Of a DNA stretch of 64,000 bases, positions 18,934-27,551 are shown piece after piece. The position numbers and the translations under genes were made by a program. How positions within the stretch are numbered: position 1 is the first letter of the stretch; each line of letters begins with the position of its first letter. Source of the stretch: Pacificibacter maritimus (GTDB taxonomy: Bacteria > Pseudomonadota > Alphaproteobacteria > Rhodobacterales > Rhodobacteraceae). The notes beneath the pieces are model-generated. The model saw only the letters and a list, made by a program, of their open reading frames with translations. It did not search any database and was not told the DNA's origin. The DNA lies in NCBI RefSeq assembly GCF_003814915.1, contig NZ_RKQK01000002.1:522505-586504 (forward strand). Reading direction: 5' to 3'.

Positions 18934-19451
18934 TGCGTATCCTCTTGCGCCATTTGGCCTGCCAATAAATCTTCTGCAGGAACCCGCAGAAAGTCTTCCA
19001 GCCTATCGAGAAATCCTGCGAATTCGCGGATTTCAGTATCGGAAAAAACCTCTTTCAGGGCCGCACGACGTTTGGCCATAACAGGGGCCGCCGTGTCATA
19101 GGCAGCGCGCCCTTGCTCAGTTAGCTCAACAATGGTTTGTCGCCCGTCCCGCGCATCCCGCTGCATCGTCACATATCCCTTTTTGCGCATCTCAGGCAGG
19201 GCGCGGCTCAGCAAGGAATGATCCGCCCGCTGAATCGCTGCCAGATCGCGAATTGTCAAAGGGCCTGCTTCGGCAAGATCCCAAAGCGTGCGCCATTCAA
19301 CGACCGACAAACCACCAGCCAACTCAAGAAAGTTTCTGCTTTGAGTGCGTGACGCTGCATAGACGGCTGGCAAGCGTGAAAAGATATTCAACCCTTCGCG
19401 TTCCTTGCGGGAACGGATTTGATTGGCATTGCTCTTAATCTTTGTTGTCAT
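18930..19451 (-). CDS. MarR family transcriptional regulator
   Basis: A winged-helix regulator of the MarR family; members usually repress a neighbouring operon and are released by small aromatic or organic ligands. Helix-turn-helix residues are seen in LTIRDLAAIQRADHSLLSRA, followed by wing MQRDARDGRQTIVELTEQG. The frame is open to 19544, but the ATG at 19451 (173 residues) starts nearer the usual family length and has AAGG upstream. Transcribed ahead of the sulfatase with an ATGA overlap and divergent from the TAXI-TRAP genes. An imperfect AT-rich inverted repeat (ATTAT-N7-ATAAT, 19501-19517) in the divergent region is a candidate operator. Confidence 0.85.
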   Translation of the reverse strand: MTTKIKSNANQIRSRKEREGLNIFSRLPAVYAASRTQSRNFLELAGGLSVVEWRTLWDLAEAGPLTIRDLAAIQRADHSLLSRALPEMRKKGYVTMQRDARDGRQTIVELTEQGRAAYDTAAPVMAKRRAALKEVFSDTEIREFAGFLDRLEDFLRVPAEDLLAGQMAQEDTQ

Positions 19452-19617
19452 CGCTTTTTGTGCCTTACTTGTTTGGCTGCTCTCATTGCTTGGTACAAAC
19501 ATTATCGTAAAAATAATACGTGACAAGTCATATATTTTCTGCAAGCCTCACCACAGGATCGGTGTGAGCCGGACCTGCGCATTTGTGGAGGAATGCGCGG
19601 AAATCAGGGAGAACAAC

Positions 19618-20673
19618 ATGATGAAATCAACACTTTTGGGTGTGGTCGTCGCACTTGCGCCGTTTGCTGCATCCGCGCAGGTCACACTGACGGCCGAGAC
19701 GACAGCACCGGGCTCGACCCCCCATTACATCGACACCACGCTGGCCGCCGTGCTTGATAGCGCAGGCGTGGCCGCAATGCAGATTACCGAAGGTGCGACC
19801 TTGACCAATTCGGTCCAAGCCGTTGCAGAAGGACGGTTGGACATGGCGCCCGCGCCGCTGATCCTGCCGTTTCTTTTGTCGCGTGGCATCGGGCCCTATA
19901 GTGGCGTTGATCCCGAGGATGGCGCCGCAATCGCCGCCAATCTGCGGGTTTTGTTCTGGAACTCTGGCTCTGCGCAGATATTCGGCTATTACAACAACAA
20001 TCCAGTCGAAGACATCCGTAATCTGGCCGGCAAACGCATCTGGAACGGGCCACCACGCGGTGCAGCGCTGACCTCGGGCCGCGCAATGATCCAATTGCTG
20101 TCCGGTGGGAAGGAGGGCGAAGACTACGAGGGAATCCAGAACGATTGGCCTGATACGGTATCAAGCATCACGGGCGGCGGGGCAGATGCATGGACCATAC
20201 CCGAAGGCCTGCCATCAGGTCGTCAAATCGCGATTGCTGCAGCGGGCGGCACTACCATCCATGACGTTCCGTCTGATCTTCTTGCGAGCGAATTGGGCCA
20301 ACAAATTATGGCTGCTCCGGGCCATGCGCCCTATTCGGTTCCGGTTGAAGATTTCCGTGCGGCCTATGCAGGCAATGATATCACCATTGTCACCGACGAT
20401 GACACCTTCGACAGCTTTGCCACAGCATTCGGCCAGATCGTAAACGTGTCGATGGACGACGAATTGGCCTATCAAATCACCAAAGCCTACCTCGAAGGCC
20501 AGAAGCGCTTTCTCGAAGGATCGCCACGCGGGCCTTTCTTGATGCTGAGCTTTGGCGATGTTGACGGCACATCCCAAGGGGCCTGTGGCGCAGTTCAGAT
20601 CAAGATGCACGAGGGTGCGATCCGCGCCTTTGAAGAGGCAGGTCATAGCGTCGCAGACTGTCTGCGCCCCTAA
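19618..20673 (+). CDS. TAXI family TRAP transporter substrate-binding protein
   Basis: Periplasmic binding protein of a TRAP transporter, TAXI subtype. A signal peptide is clear (MMKSTLLGVVVALAPFAASA, cut about residue 21), followed by the TAXI fold; its typical motif is seen as DIRNLAGKRIWNGPPRGAAL and the loop GGGADAWTIPEG. The frame runs upstream to 19423, but the ATG at 19618 (or 19621) has AGGGAG five to ten bases upstream and yields a proper signal sequence. It is followed by the fused permease 102 bases on. The ligand is unknown; the neighbourhood (sulfatase, MarR, DUF3237) suggests an organic acid or ester. Confidence 0.88.
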   Translation: MMKSTLLGVVVALAPFAASAQVTLTAETTAPGSTPHYIDTTLAAVLDSAGVAAMQITEGATLTNSVQAVAEGRLDMAPAPLILPFLLSRGIGPYSGVDPEDGAAIAANLRVLFWNSGSAQIFGYYNNNPVEDIRNLAGKRIWNGPPRGAALTSGRAMIQLLSGGKEGEDYEGIQNDWPDTVSSITGGGADAWTIPEGLPSGRQIAIAAAGGTTIHDVPSDLLASELGQQIMAAPGHAPYSVPVEDFRAAYAGNDITIVTDDDTFDSFATAFGQIVNVSMDDELAYQITKAYLEGQKRFLEGSPRGPFLMLSFGDVDGTSQGACGAVQIKMHEGAIRAFEEAGHSVADCLRP

Positions 20674-20775
20674 TCTACAAGCTCAGGAAAGGCCGGCCAC
20701 CGTTTGGAACGGCTGACCTTTCCAACCCGCGCATATCTTCAGTGCTCGACCATTCCTATGGGGAAGAAAAACATC

Positions 20776-23076
20776 ATGACTTTGCACCCTGAACGCCCGC
20801 CAATGGGCAAGCGTATCGCCGTGTTCCTTGCGTTGATCTTGGTCTTTTTCGGCATGTTGAACACCATGCCAGAAATTTCTGGCCTGCAAGACTTGGCCCG
20901 TGACATCACTGGACAACGATTTTTTAGGGTCTCGAACTTTCCGCCCGAATATTTTTATCCACCGGTATTCTTGCTGATGATGACGATCGTTGCGCTAGAT
21001 GCCAGCGTCTACCGCGCGTGGCGCAAGGACAAACCCCATCTGGCATGGCTCGGGCTTTTGCTTGATGCTGGGTTGCTTTTGGCGGCGTTTCTGGCGGCGT
21101 TCGGTTTTATGGTCGAAATCGACTCCATCTGTCTGATCGATCAGATCAGTGGCGAGCGCGCACGCCTGATCCAAGATGCCGCCGAACGCTCTGCGGGCGT
21201 AATCCCGGGGATGTCCTTTGAGGCAGAAGTCCCGTCGTGTCAGGCGCGTTTCGGGGTCTGGATTATTCCCCTGCTGTTCACCATCATCACTCTGTTTTTC
21301 CTCTATAACATTCGCGTCTGGGGCCTGCCGCTGGTGGCTGTTGCCAGTGTCGTTGTGCTTTACACGATCGGCACCGCGCTGATCTGGGTGTTTGATCTGT
21401 CTGACAACAACTTCTTGCTCACCAAGCTGGGGGCGGATGGCGGCGATCCTTTGGCCGCCGCGATTCAGAAGGCCACCAATGTCTTTGTTACACCCGACGG
21501 TTTCATGGGCCGTTTCATGGATATTATCGTCAATCAGGTCTTCCCCTATGTCGTCTTGGGCGCGCTGTTTGGCACCTCTGCGGGGGGCACGTCTCTGATC
21601 AAACTGGCAGTGCGGGTGACGCGCAACTTGCGCGGAGGACCAGCGCACGCGGCCATTGTGTCCTCTGCGATGTTTGGAACGATCACAGGAGGGCCTGTGA
21701 CCAACGTGTTGTCCACAGGGCGGCTGACGATTCCAATGATGCGCCGCAACGGGTTTTCCAAGGAATTTGCTGGTGGTGTTGAGGCCGCGGCCTCCTCGGG
21801 CGGGCAGATCATGCCGCCTGTTATGGGCGTGGCGGCCTTCGTCCTCGTGGCGCTGACGGCGGTACCCTATACGAAAGTCATCACCGCTGCCTTTCTGCCT
21901 GCAATGTTCTTTTTCTTTTCGATCTTTCTGGCGGTGATTTTCCAAGCGCGGCGCGAAAAGGTCGTGGCGATGCGTGAAGTCCCCGAGGACCTGATCATGG
22001 AGCGTCAGGACTGGCTAAACCTGATCATCATCATCGTGCCGATCCTGACCATCCTCTTCCTGCTTTTGGGCAATAAGGACAACATCGGCGGTGGGCTGTT
22101 TTCCATGCTTTTGCCTGACGCCGTGATCCGCACGATCACCAATTCTACGGGCGATGCTGTTTCTGCGGGCTGGTGGGCGGTTGCGATTTTGATACCGCTA
22201 CTGCTACTCGACCCTGAAACCCGCGCCAAACCGTCCAAAATTCTCGTCTCCCTCGCTGACGGTGGGATTCTGATCTCAAGACTGTTTTTGTTGTTGTTTG
22301 CAGTCTCCATCATCTCGGCGTTTCTGAACGAAAGCGGTCTCACCGGAGAGTTGACCCGCGCCGTGACCTCATGGCTCGAACAGGCGCAAGTGATCCGCAT
22401 TTTTGGCTTTGAACTGCAAGTCGTGGGTGGCGTATATCTGATGCTGGCACTGACCTGCGCGATGTTCTGCGCCATTATGTTGGGCATGGGCATGCCGACG
22501 GTGCCAGCTTATGTGAACGTGGCATTACTGCTTGGGCCGCTGCTGGCAAACCTTGGTGTCAGCTTCTTCACCGCGCATATGTTCGTGTTCTACTTCGCCG
22601 TGGCCTCTGCGATCACCCCACCTGTCGCCGTCGCTGCCTTTGCCGCCGCATCTATCACGGGTGCGGAGCCGATGCGCACTGGTGTCGCCGCGGTTCGTGT
22701 GGGCATTGTGATGTTCACGATCCCCTTCATCTTCGCGTGGTATCCCGAACTGTTGCTGATCCCCGAGGCCGTGACGATTACTGATGATAGCGGTGCGCGC
22801 GCCTTGATCCAAGGCTACAGCGGCGAAGTCGACATGGCCGCATTGGCATGGTTGTCCGCACGTTTGATCCTTGCGCTTTACCTGATGGCATCGGCTTTGG
22901 CGCGCTTTGATCGAGGCCCTATCCCCTCTTGGGAAGTCGCCTGCCGCCTTGGCCTCGCCGTGTTGATCCTGTGGAAGACCGCGCCCGTGATGTGGTTTGG
23001 CATCATCGCAGGGTCGGGCATTATTGCGCTGCATATTGTTCTATCAAGGAGACAAGATGCGACCGCCAGAGCTTGA
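20776..23076 (+). CDS. TRAP transporter fused permease (4TM + 12TM)
   Basis: Membrane component of a TAXI-type TRAP system in which the small and large permeases are one chain. The first part has about five hydrophobic segments, and the second holds the DctM-like transport domain with GGPAHAAIVSSAMFGTITGG, the SSGGQIMPPVMG loop and MFCAIMLGMGMPTVPAYV. About 766 residues from the chosen ATG at 20776, which follows GGGGAAG; an upstream ATG at 20758 lacks a binding site. A periplasmic loop near residue 120-160 has two cysteines (DSICLIDQ, VPSCQARFG). The 3' end overlaps the DUF3237 gene by 20 bases. Confidence 0.9.
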   Translation: MTLHPERPPMGKRIAVFLALILVFFGMLNTMPEISGLQDLARDITGQRFFRVSNFPPEYFYPPVFLLMMTIVALDASVYRAWRKDKPHLAWLGLLLDAGLLLAAFLAAFGFMVEIDSICLIDQISGERARLIQDAAERSAGVIPGMSFEAEVPSCQARFGVWIIPLLFTIITLFFLYNIRVWGLPLVAVASVVVLYTIGTALIWVFDLSDNNFLLTKLGADGGDPLAAAIQKATNVFVTPDGFMGRFMDIIVNQVFPYVVLGALFGTSAGGTSLIKLAVRVTRNLRGGPAHAAIVSSAMFGTITGGPVTNVLSTGRLTIPMMRRNGFSKEFAGGVEAAASSGGQIMPPVMGVAAFVLVALTAVPYTKVITAAFLPAMFFFFSIFLAVIFQARREKVVAMREVPEDLIMERQDWLNLIIIIVPILTILFLLLGNKDNIGGGLFSMLLPDAVIRTITNSTGDAVSAGWWAVAILIPLLLLDPETRAKPSKILVSLADGGILISRLFLLLFAVSIISAFLNESGLTGELTRAVTSWLEQAQVIRIFGFELQVVGGVYLMLALTCAMFCAIMLGMGMPTVPAYVNVALLLGPLLANLGVSFFTAHMFVFYFAVASAITPPVAVAAFAAASITGAEPMRTGVAAVRVGIVMFTIPFIFAWYPELLLIPEAVTITDDSGARALIQGYSGEVDMAALAWLSARLILALYLMASALARFDRGPIPSWEVACRLGLAVLILWKTAPVMWFGIIAGSGIIALHIVLSRRQDATARA

Positions 23077-23515
23077 ATTCGCGTTTCACCTTGAGGTCAG
23101 CCTTGGCCCTATCCGCGAAATGGGGGCTGGTCGTGCCGGTCACCGCCGGATCATTCCGATCATTGGCGGTACGGTGAGCGGCCCCAAGGCATCTGGGCGC
23201 ATTTTGAACCTTGGGGCCGATTGGCAGACGATCTTCGCAGATCAGACGGCAGAGCTTGATACGCGTTATGCATTTGAGACCGATGACGGGGCTTTGATCG
23301 AAGTCTGCAACTACGGTTTTCGCCACGGCCCGCCTGCGGTTATCGCCGCCATAGCGCGGGGCGAAGATGTGGCCCATGACAGTTATTTTATGCGCACCCA
23401 TGCCCGTCTAGAAACCGGTGATCCGCGCTATGACTGGGTCAATCGAACGCTGTTTGTCGGAACTGGTGAGCGCAAGGAGGCCAGCGTGATCATGGATCTA
23501 TACGCGCTCACCTGA
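23057..23515 (+). CDS. DUF3237 domain-containing protein
   Basis: A 152-residue soluble protein matching the DUF3237 family, a single beta-barrel-like domain of unknown biochemical role often found beside catabolic genes. Conserved stretches include RIIPIIGGTVSGPKASGRIL, GADWQ and the C-terminal DPRYDWVNRTLFVGTG. The AAGGAG at 23046-23051 fixes the ATG at 23057, inside the permease gene, so the two are coupled. Its place in the TRAP operon suggests that it acts on, or senses, the imported compound. Confidence 0.8.
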   Translation: MRPPELEFAFHLEVSLGPIREMGAGRAGHRRIIPIIGGTVSGPKASGRILNLGADWQTIFADQTAELDTRYAFETDDGALIEVCNYGFRHGPPAVIAAIARGEDVAHDSYFMRTHARLETGDPRYDWVNRTLFVGTGERKEASVIMDLYALT

Positions 23516-23584
23516 GAATGGGCGTCTTGGTTTTAAAACGGGCCAGCCACCTCTAGGGTGCTTTTGACATGGGAAACATTATTG

Positions 23585-24115
23585 ATGGCGCTCAATCAGC
23601 AGATTCAACTTGAACCTAAAGGCCTAGAACTAGGTGAACATTGGCGAACCGGCGTAGATGGGGAGCACGCAATTGGTCATCCCTTGCCGAGAGCACTCAT
23701 TGACCTTTGAGCCCCCATCAAGGGCCCCGCCTTTTTCAACGGCTCCGTGCGCATCAAAGTGATGGAACGCACGCCCTTGACGGACAAAGAGGGTCGTCAA
23801 AAGGTTCTGACGCTGTTTGGTTTGACCTCTGGCAAGGACGGTATCGTCGCGCAAGACACCAACTATCGCAGGCGTTTTGCAGGGCGATGTATACCATTTG
23901 CCGATGATGGTTTGGGCAATCTTTTCGTGATTGATACGGTGACGGGGCAGATTAAATTCTGGCATCACAAATGCCAAGACGGGGAAACCAATCCAAAGGC
24001 GTTGGCCCTTGTTGCAAAAGACTTTGATGCGTTCCTATCCAATTTGGATCTCTTCAAGGAAGAGCACAGTCCAGCGCTGTTGCAAGGCATCAAAAATGTG
24101 CGGTTAGACTTTTGA
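23585..24115 (+). pseudogene. SUKH/SMI1-KNR4-like immunity gene interrupted by an in-frame TGA
   Basis: One continuous frame from ATG 23585 to the stop at 24113-24115 is broken only by a TGA at 23708-23710 (codon 42). The part before it ends HPLPRALIDL, the part after begins APIKGPAFFNGS and runs into RCIPFADDGLGNLFVIDT and GQIKFWHHK, the core of the SUKH fold, followed by a helical end. SUKH proteins commonly act as immunity partners of polymorphic toxins. The reading frame fits on both sides of the stop, so a single nonsense change (or sequencing error) is likelier than two genes. A GTG at 23747 could restart a shortened 122-residue product. Confidence 0.65.
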
Positions 24116-24148
24116 CCGCTAAGCAACATTAATATAGGTGTTTTACCC

Positions 24149-24400
24149 ATGAAGCTCGCTGAAATGAAAACCTATTTGGCCGCTCATGGTGTCGAAGATG
24201 GAACCGCCTACAGTCATGGCGGACTTGGCGGGGGCGACATCCATGGCATCGAAGAAATCGATGGCGTCTGGTACACCTATTACAGCGAACGCGGCAGCAA
24301 AGGCGGATATCGCGCTTGGCCCAGCGAAGAAGATGCCGTGGCCTTTGTTGTGAAAGATGCCGAAAAATTCGCGCGCGCCTATAAATTTTGGAAAGAGTGA
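24149..24400 (+). CDS. small hypothetical protein of an immunity-like cluster
   Basis: An 83-residue acidic protein of unknown family. It begins with a helix (MKLAEMKTYLAAHGVE), then a Gly/Tyr-rich central part (HGGLGGGDIHGIEEIDGVWY, YYSERG) that looks like a beta hairpin, then a C-terminal helix rich in Ala/Phe/Lys. It lies 33 bases after the SUKH-like gene and 12 bases before the next small gene on the same strand. The pattern Y-x-A-x-H-G-x-E with a tyrosine eight residues later recurs in the next gene. Proposed role (immunity or regulator) rests on context only. Confidence 0.6.
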   Translation: MKLAEMKTYLAAHGVEDGTAYSHGGLGGGDIHGIEEIDGVWYTYYSERGSKGGYRAWPSEEDAVAFVVKDAEKFARAYKFWKE

Positions 24401-24412
24401 AAAAGAGTGAAT

Positions 24413-24589
24413 ATGTCCGTACCCCCTGACAAGATTCCTGCCTATTGCGCGCGCCATGGACTGGAAGAAAACAGAGATTATGTTTTAAAAGACTTTGCCG
24501 TCCGCGCGCGTGGTACCTTTGAGCAAGCTGCCGAATGGATCATAGCGCAGGCCAGATTGGCACGATCTCAAATGGGCCCTAGCCAATGA
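24413..24589 (+). CDS. small hypothetical protein, relative of the preceding gene
   Basis: A 58-residue protein, starting at the ATG at 24413 with AAGAG upstream (a GTG at 24407 is an alternative). YCARHGLEENRDYVL resembles YLAAHGVEDGTAYSH of the preceding gene, so both may share an N-terminal unit. The rest is a helix (TFEQAAEWIIAQARLARSQ). Its stop overlaps the start of the GAD-like gene by ATGA, a sign of coupled translation. No family is recognised. Confidence 0.55.
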   Translation: MSVPPDKIPAYCARHGLEENRDYVLKDFAVRARGTFEQAAEWIIAQARLARSQMGPSQ

Positions 24590-25281
24590 CATACATTAGC
24601 GAAATCAAAGGCCGCAGCGGTAAAGATCATATCGATAGCGTGCTGAAACGGTCAGGGCCTCTCATCGGTGCATCCGTCGTGCCCGAGGCCACGCTGGAGG
24701 CTTGGACTGGGGTCCTGCCTGACATCTTGATCGATTTTTGGCGCAATCACGGTCTCGGGGCGCTTCAGGGCGGGGTGATGCGCCTGTGCGTGCCGGATGA
24801 GTTTGATGGCCTTTTATCCGAGGTTTTTCAGGCAGACAAAGATTTTTCACACAAAGACTGCCATGTTATTGGCTACGGTCCCTTTGGAAATCTGATTGTC
24901 TGGAGCGCGCGCCACTGGATCGTCAGAATAGATCTGCTGCATGGGCGCGTCTCCGCATCTGGGCTGACTGACCCCAGCAAAAAGCATAATGAGAATGCAT
25001 CGATTGTCGCCCATCTGTTGGGCCATCAGCCCGACAGTCTGGATGTGGTGGACGACGACGGTAAAAAGATGTTCAAACCTGCCGTCAGCGCGCTTGGTCC
25101 ACTGAAGACGGGTCAGGCATTCGGTTTTTTCCCAGCCTTGGCAATGGGCGGTGCGCCGCAGATCGCAAACCTCAAGATCGTGCCAGCGCTGGAACATTTT
25201 GTAGTCCTCGCACAGCTTCAAAAATTCCATCTGGTTGACTATCTTGGCAGCGCGCCAGGCGCCCTAAGAACAATCGGGTAA
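24586..25281 (+). CDS. GAD-like / DUF1851 (Tdi1-type immunity) protein
   Basis: A 231-residue protein with an N-terminal GAD-like domain (about 20-100; LEAWTGVLPDILIDFWRNHG, the tryptophan-rich family core) and a C-terminal DUF1851 region (about 105-225; VIGYGPFGNLIVWS, FGFFPALAMGG, IVPALEHFVVLAQL). Tdi1, which protects against the type VI secretion DNase effector Tde1 in Agrobacterium, belongs to this family. No toxin, VgrG or Rhs gene is adjacent, so it appears to be an orphan immunity gene. Final gene of the cluster, overlapping its neighbour by four bases. Confidence 0.75.
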   Translation: MTYISEIKGRSGKDHIDSVLKRSGPLIGASVVPEATLEAWTGVLPDILIDFWRNHGLGALQGGVMRLCVPDEFDGLLSEVFQADKDFSHKDCHVIGYGPFGNLIVWSARHWIVRIDLLHGRVSASGLTDPSKKHNENASIVAHLLGHQPDSLDVVDDDGKKMFKPAVSALGPLKTGQAFGFFPALAMGGAPQIANLKIVPALEHFVVLAQLQKFHLVDYLGSAPGALRTIG

Positions 25282-25582
25282 CATCGCTAAGCATTTGGTC
25301 CGTATCCAGTTTGGTACCCCTGCGATCCTATCAAAGACTGCACCAAAACTGGTACCTTTTCAGACTTTTGTACTTGTCTTGCAGTAATGGATTTGGGTGA
25401 AGGACAGTCACCAATGAAGATCGCCGCGGCGGTCAAACTGGGCACCTTGCTGCCCTTCTCAGTTTTGCAGGACGTAAAGGTGATTGGCCCAGATCCCCCT
25501 GTTACTCTGACCCAAAGTTGACGTGCAGCGATTGATTGCCTCCGCAATGCAGCGCCAAATACGGAAGTTGCTCAAAGTATAT
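25282..25582. other. spacer between immunity-like cluster and SOS cassette
   Basis: About 300 bases with no supported gene. A minus-strand frame (25287-25547) has no recognisable motif or ribosome binding site. The SOS promoter of imuA should lie at its right end. Confidence 0.45.
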
Positions 25583-25597
25583 GTTCTCCGTATGTTC
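25583..25597 (+). promoter_or_regulatory. LexA box of the imuA-imuB-dnaE2 cassette
   Basis: GTTCTCCGTATGTTC matches the alphaproteobacterial SOS operator GTTC-N7-GTTC exactly. It ends six bases before the chosen imuA start, so LexA binding would block the promoter or the start of the transcript. Confidence 0.85.
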
Positions 25598-25603
25598 TCA
25601 TCA

Positions 25604-26155
25604 ATGCGAGTCGATCTTCGAAATATCTTTCCTCTCCGCCCCGCCAGGGTTCATGAGGTTTGCGGGCCCACTGCGATAAGCTTTGCGGCCATGGCAGCAT
25701 CAGGTCCGTGCCTATGGATCCGTGAGGGCTGGCTTGGCGACACGATCACGCCTCAGGGGCTCCTGCGCTATCTTGATCCCACGCAGCTTCTTCTGGCGCG
25801 CCCTAAGGATCAGATCGATGCCTTGGCCGTGGCCGAGGAGGCATTGAAAGACGGTGTGCTCCCCTATGTTATCCTCGAAATCACCCGCCCACTCGATCTG
25901 CGCGAGGGGCGGCGGCTGCAACTGGCGGCCAAGGCGGGCGGCACGACTGGGCTCTGTATCATCCCTGAAGGCATGGGCTCCAACGCGACCCACACCCGCT
26001 GGCGGGCTACGCCGAGCTTTGATGCCGCAGAGGAAGACTCGACTCTCATGCGCTGGGAGATTATTAAGAACAAATCAGGAACAAATGGAGCCTGGAATGT
26101 TCGATGGGATCAGAAAGCGCGTCGTGTGCATGTGGTTTCCGCGGTTGCCGAGTGA
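25604..26155 (+). CDS. imuA: SOS mutagenesis protein ImuA
   Basis: RecA/SulA-like accessory factor of the ImuA-ImuB-DnaE2 mutasome, which allows error-prone bypass of DNA lesions. Typical sequence is seen from RVHEVCGPTAISFAAM through DPTQLLLARPKDQIDAL, VLPYVILEITRPLDLREGRRLQL to the C-terminal basic RRVHVV. The frame extends to 25523, but the LexA box covers 25583-25597, which favours the ATG at 25604 (183 residues); an ATG at 25592 lies inside the box. There is no good Shine-Dalgarno, so the message may be nearly leaderless. It overlaps imuB by 59 bases. Confidence 0.85.
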   Translation: MRVDLRNIFPLRPARVHEVCGPTAISFAAMAASGPCLWIREGWLGDTITPQGLLRYLDPTQLLLARPKDQIDALAVAEEALKDGVLPYVILEITRPLDLREGRRLQLAAKAGGTTGLCIIPEGMGSNATHTRWRATPSFDAAEEDSTLMRWEIIKNKSGTNGAWNVRWDQKARRVHVVSAVAE

Positions 26156-27551
26156 CCGCGTTCTGCGTGCGCGTCCCGTGTCCGGCCCCTTTGCAATCAC
26201 CCACAAATCCAACAACACCGAACGAATTTATTGCCTCAACAGCCCTGCAGAGCGCGCGGGGCTGACCCGCGGGATGAGCTTTGCCGATGCCCGCGCTTTT
26301 TGCCCCGACCTGATCAGCCAACCCGCGCGTCCTGATCTTGATGCCCACTTCCTCGCGATCCTGCGTCGGTGGGCGACTCGCTATTGTCCCTGGGTCGGAT
26401 GGGATGGCGCGGATGGGCTCGTGCTCGATGTGACCGGATCGACCCATTTGTGGGGCGGCGAAGAGGCGATGTGCGATGACATGCGGGCGCGGGCGGCGCG
26501 GGCAGGGCTTTCGGTCGGCCTTGGCCTCGCCGACACGCGCGGTGCTGCTTGGGCCTTTGCCCATTACGGAGGCGCGGGCAAGACACTCGAACACCTTCCG
26601 GTTGCTGCGCTGCGCATCAATACCCAAGTGGTCACCGGACTACAGCGCCTCGGTCTGCGCACCATCGGCGATCTCTCCACTGCGGCTCGCGCGCCCTTGG
26701 CACGCCGTTTCGGGCCAGAGATGATGCTGCGTCTCGACCAAGCCATGGGCAGGGTGCCCGAACCCGTTACACCCGAAAAAGAACCACCGCGTTTCGTCAA
26801 CCGCATGAGTTTGCCTGAACCGATAGGCCTGACCGAGGACGTCATGGGCATCACCGAACGCCTACTGGTGCCGCTCTGCGACAAGCTCAACCGCTTCGAG
26901 ATGGGCGCGCGCAAACTCTCCCTCACGCTGCGCCGTGTCGATCAGAGCAGCCGAGAGGTCGAGTTGCGCCTTGCCGCACCCATGCGCGATCCTCATCGCA
27001 TTCTACCGTTGTTCGAGCGCGGTGTGGGCGAGGTAGACGCTGGCTTTGGTATTGACCAGATCCGCCTCAAAGCCACGCAGGTCGAACCGCTCGCGGTGCA
27101 ACAGATCGGCAGCGTCCAAGCCTCCCCCGACCGTCTCGCCGATCTGATAACTCGCATCGGCACGCGTATCGGCCTCGACAACGTGCAACGCTATCTTCCT
27201 GCCGACAGCCACATTCCGGCACGCGCTTTTCGCATCGTCCCAGCCGCATACACTCGCCCCGACAGCAGCTGGTCCACGTGCCGTCCACGCCCGCTGCGCC
27301 TGTTCCCGCCCGAACCAATTGCGGGCAGAGGTCATACCCCGCCCGACCGTTTTCGCTGGCGACGCATGACGCTGACCACGGGGCGCGCCATCGGCCCCGA
27401 ACGCATCGCACCCGAATGGTGGCTCGAAGGTGATACATGGCGCACGGGGTTGCGCGATTACTGGAAAGTGGACACGCGCGAAGGCCGCCGCCTGTGGCTC
27501 TTTTATACGCCACAAAATCCCAGCTGGTGCGTGGAGGGGGAATTCGCATGA
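26097..27551 (+). CDS. imuB: Y-family polymerase-like protein ImuB
   Basis: Inactive Y-family DNA polymerase relative that serves as the hub of the mutasome by binding the beta clamp, ImuA and DnaE2. The fold is recognisable (RVVCMWFPRLPSDR at the start, SPAERAGLTRGMSFADARA, WDGADGLVLDVTGSTHLWGG, RLGLRTIGDLSTAARAPLARRFG), but the acidic catalytic residues of active Y-family enzymes are not in place, as in other ImuB proteins. The open frame runs back to 25854; GGAG ahead of the ATG at 26097 supports that start (484 residues). The stop overlaps the dnaE2 start by ATGA. Confidence 0.9.
   Translation: MFDGIRKRVVCMWFPRLPSDRVLRARPVSGPFAITHKSNNTERIYCLNSPAERAGLTRGMSFADARAFCPDLISQPARPDLDAHFLAILRRWATRYCPWVGWDGADGLVLDVTGSTHLWGGEEAMCDDMRARAARAGLSVGLGLADTRGAAWAFAHYGGAGKTLEHLPVAALRINTQVVTGLQRLGLRTIGDLSTAARAPLARRFGPEMMLRLDQAMGRVPEPVTPEKEPPRFVNRMSLPEPIGLTEDVMGITERLLVPLCDKLNRFEMGARKLSLTLRRVDQSSREVELRLAAPMRDPHRILPLFERGVGEVDAGFGIDQIRLKATQVEPLAVQQIGSVQASPDRLADLITRIGTRIGLDNVQRYLPADSHIPARAFRIVPAAYTRPDSSWSTCRPRPLRLFPPEPIAGRGHTPPDRFRWRRMTLTTGRAIGPERIAPEWWLEGDTWRTGLRDYWKVDTREGRRLWLFYTPQNPSWCVEGEFA

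Noticed and set aside
20995..21945. 316-codon minus-strand open frame
   Set aside because: Antisense shadow of the TRAP permease with the typical Arg/His/Gln-rich composition.
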